From Phaeobacter sp. CECT 5382 (lineage in GTDB: Bacteria; Pseudomonadota; Alphaproteobacteria; Rhodobacterales; Rhodobacteraceae), in NCBI RefSeq assembly GCF_001457775.1, contig NZ_CYSG01000001.1, positions 1 to 64,000 on the forward strand: 64,000 bases of DNA, given 5' to 3'. The number at the start of each line of letters is the position of its first letter. Within the stretch, counting starts at the first letter, position 1. This document shows, one piece after another, positions 61,915 through 64,000 of the stretch. The notes beneath the pieces were generated by a model. It worked only from the letters and a program-made list of their open reading frames with translations. It was not told the DNA's origin and searched no databases. Both the position numbers and the translations under genes were made by a program.

Positions 61915-63756
61915 ATGCCGATTTCCGAAACCAAGCCGATTTCCGAAACCGATCTGATCCGCTTTCTGGCCTCTGTGCACCCTTATGACAGTCTTGATCC
62001 CGAGGTTCTGCAGGCGCTGGCACCGAAGTTTCAGCTGTTGTCAATTGAGCCCTGCGAGAAGATCTACGATCTAGGCCAGGCCCTTGCCGGGCTGTATCTG
62101 GTGCATCACGGCGAGGTCGAGGTCACCGACGAGAACGGCATGGCGATTTCGATCCTGGGGCCACGTAATTCCTTTGGCGAACGCGGCCTGACACGCGGCG
62201 GGCGGGCGGCGACCTCGGCCCAAGCCACGGCGGCAACCGTGCTGCTGCTGCTGCCGCGCGCCGATTTTGACGCGCTTATGCAGGCCGAAGCAAAAGTCGC
62301 CCGCTTCTTTGATCGCCGCCGTCCCGAAGGGCCAAAACAAAACGGTCTGACCACCTGTCGCGCCGAAGACATCATGGCGGCCACCCCGGTGACCTGCTCG
62401 GCAGGCCTCACCTGTCAGGGCGCAGCGCAGCTGATGCGCCAGCATCATATCTCTTCGGTCTGCATAACCAGTGACGAAAGCCTCGAAGGGATTTTGACCA
62501 CCCGAGATTTGACAGAAAAACTGCTGGCCGAGGGCCTGCCGTTTTCTACCCCGGTGTCACAAATCATGACCCCTGACCCACTGTCACTGCCGCCATCGGC
62601 CATCGGATCCGACGTGCTGCACGCCATGATGGAGCGCCATATCGGCCACATCCCGGTGGTGCAAAACGGCAAACTAATGGGCATCATCACCCAGACCGAC
62701 CTTACCCGGTTTCAGGCCGTCAGCTCTGCCGAGCTGGTCTCTGCTATCGCGCGCGCCGAAAGTGCTGCGGAAATGGCCAAAGTCACCGCCGAAATCCCCC
62801 GCCTGCTGGTGCAGCTGGTGGCTGGCGGCAACCGACACGAGGTCGTCACCCGCCTGATCACCGATATCGCTGACACAGTCACCCGGCGCTTGCTCACCCT
62901 GGCGGAGGCAAAACTGGGCCCCGCCCCGGTGCCCTATCTGTGGCTGGCCTGCGGCAGTCAGGGGCGGCAGGAACAGACCGGCGTGTCTGATCAGGACAAT
63001 TGCCTGATCTTGGCCGATGAAGCGACAGTTGAGCACGACGCCTATTTCGCTGCACTTGCTGATTTTGTCTGTGATGGGCTGAATGCCTGCGGCTATGTCT
63101 ATTGTCCCGGCGACATGATGGCCAGCAATCCACGCTGGCGTCAGCCGCTGCAGGTTTGGCGCGACTATTTTGGCAGCTGGATCACCAAACCTGTGCCAGA
63201 GGCACAGATGCTGGCCTCGGTCATGTTTGATTTGCGCCCCATCGGCGGGGACTACGCATTGTTCGACGGGTTGGAGGCCCAGGGGCTCGAGTCCGCCAGT
63301 GATAACTCGATCTTTGTCGCCCATATGACCTCGAACGCGCTGAAGCACACGCCACCATTGGGACTGCTGCGCGGCTTTGCCACCATCCGGTCAGGTGAAC
63401 ACCGCAACACATTGGATATGAAGCACAATGGCGTTGTGCCGGTGACTGATCTGGGAAGGATCTACGCCTTGCAGGCCAGGATCCCGGCGGTGAATACCCG
63501 CGCCCGCCTGGAAGCAGGGGCCGCCGCCGGTGCCATCAGCCCCAGTGGTGCGCGGGATCTGATGGATGCCTATGACCTGATCGCCCAGACCCGGCTGGAA
63601 CATCAGGCGGATCTGATCCGCCGCGGTGAGGCCCCGGACAACTACCTTGCCCCTTCGGCCCTGTCGGACTTTGAGCGAAGTCATCTGCGCGATGCCTTTG
63701 TTGTGGTAAAAACCATGCAATCGGCCCTCGGACACGGTAAATCAATGCTCAGCTGA
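61915..63756 (+). CDS. cNMP-binding/CBS/DUF294 nucleotidyltransferase
   Basis: A 613-residue regulator-like protein: cyclic-nucleotide-binding-like fold (about 1-130), two CBS domains (about 145-265), DUF294 nucleotidyltransferase with Gly347-Ser348 and Asp359/Asp361 (GSQGRQEQTG then SDQD), and DUF294_C. This family is commonly found beside the VC_2705 symporter and acs; it may modify or sense the transporter's signal. A 15-bp duplication near the start gives ISETKPISET. The start at 61915 is chosen for the family N-terminus; 61846 is the longer option. Confidence 0.9.
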   Translation: MPISETKPISETDLIRFLASVHPYDSLDPEVLQALAPKFQLLSIEPCEKIYDLGQALAGLYLVHHGEVEVTDENGMAISILGPRNSFGERGLTRGGRAATSAQATAATVLLLLPRADFDALMQAEAKVARFFDRRRPEGPKQNGLTTCRAEDIMAATPVTCSAGLTCQGAAQLMRQHHISSVCITSDESLEGILTTRDLTEKLLAEGLPFSTPVSQIMTPDPLSLPPSAIGSDVLHAMMERHIGHIPVVQNGKLMGIITQTDLTRFQAVSSAELVSAIARAESAAEMAKVTAEIPRLLVQLVAGGNRHEVVTRLITDIADTVTRRLLTLAEAKLGPAPVPYLWLACGSQGRQEQTGVSDQDNCLILADEATVEHDAYFAALADFVCDGLNACGYVYCPGDMMASNPRWRQPLQVWRDYFGSWITKPVPEAQMLASVMFDLRPIGGDYALFDGLEAQGLESASDNSIFVAHMTSNALKHTPPLGLLRGFATIRSGEHRNTLDMKHNGVVPVTDLGRIYALQARIPAVNTRARLEAGAAAGAISPSGARDLMDAYDLIAQTRLEHQADLIRRGEAPDNYLAPSALSDFERSHLRDAFVVVKTMQSALGHGKSMLS

Positions 63757-63781
63757 GCATGAAACAACCAAAGGAAAACTC

Positions 63782-64000
63782 ATGTTTCTGGAACTGATCG
63801 CGGTGATTTTTGCCGGTATTGCGGTTGCAGGTGTGGTGATGCTAATAAACCGCGCCACCGGAGGTCGCCTGCCCCGCTGGACTGCCCCCGTGGCGGCCGG
63901 GTTGGCCATGATCGGTGTCACCGTGGCCTCGGAATATGGCTGGTACGGGCGCACGGTCGCCAATCTGCCCGAAGGGCTGGTGGTGGCCGAGGCGGTGGAA
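63782..64000 (+). CDS. Membrane protein, cut by the window end
   Basis: The first 73 codons of a gene that runs off the right edge. AAGGA precedes the ATG, 25 bases after the DUF294 stop. Two hydrophobic segments (residues 3-21 and about 33-50) indicate an inner-membrane protein. A small conserved membrane protein is expected in this position in roseobacter genomes; family not determined. Confidence 0.7.
   Translation, partial: MFLELIAVIFAGIAVAGVVMLINRATGGRLPRWTAPVAAGLAMIGVTVASEYGWYGRTVANLPEGLVVAEAVE

Overview
The window reads as a chromosomal segment of a marine alphaproteobacterium of the Rhodobacteraceae, probably the Roseobacter group. The evidence is gene content: a B12-dependent ribonucleotide reductase, short-form HisG with HisZ, a DUF1489 protein, a TRAP transporter, a BMP-type nucleoside ABC importer beside xanthine dehydrogenase, and the acetate block acs-adk-DUF4212-SSS symporter-DUF294. 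No rRNA, integrase, transposase or CRISPR array was seen. One tRNA (Asn, GTT) is present.

Layout. Positions 1-6.4 kb look accessory: visibly more AT-rich, mostly unrecognised genes, three nuclease-like proteins (one PD-(D/E)XK-like, two HNH), a minimal nucleotidyltransferase in a tightly coupled three-gene operon, and two copies of a degraded repeat. From 6.5 to 15.3 kb lie housekeeping genes: nrdJ with candidate NrdR boxes, DUF1489, hisZ-hisG preceded by a 57-codon ORF with five consecutive His codons, an enoyl-CoA hydratase, slyX, and queC-queD-queE-queF behind a preQ1-I riboswitch. From 15.9 to 18.4 kb a PhnD-like periplasmic protein overlaps a histidine kinase that lacks a nearby response regulator. 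dnaE follows on the minus strand. From 22.4 to 31.8 kb a seven-gene plus-strand run joins xdhABC to a complete nucleoside/purine importer and ends at a strong terminator. From 32 to 41 kb is a mixture of oxidoreductases, a DUF938 methyltransferase, a LysR/HD-domain divergent pair, an agmatinase-family enzyme and an orphan EnvZ-type kinase. From 42.3 to 49.7 kb lies a TMAO respiration locus (torT, torS, torR, torA). It has two tor-box-like repeats before torA and a TorA that carries its own C-terminal c-type haem motif; no torC or torD is nearby. From 50 to 64 kb are an aldehyde dehydrogenase, an MFS exporter, a TRAP operon and the acetate block. The acs ribosome-binding site lies inside one arm of a perfect 12-bp inverted repeat.

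How it fits together. Several blocks carry readable control elements: NrdR boxes (deoxynucleotide supply), a His-codon leader (histidine), a preQ1 aptamer (queuosine precursors), tor boxes (TMAO) and a structured acs leader (acetate). The best candidates for undescribed biology are the His-leader whose stop overlaps the hisZ start, the HNH/unknown/nucleotidyltransferase operon, the TorA-cytochrome fusion and the acs leader structure. Motif and family calls come from reading the sequence; no database search or folding program was run.
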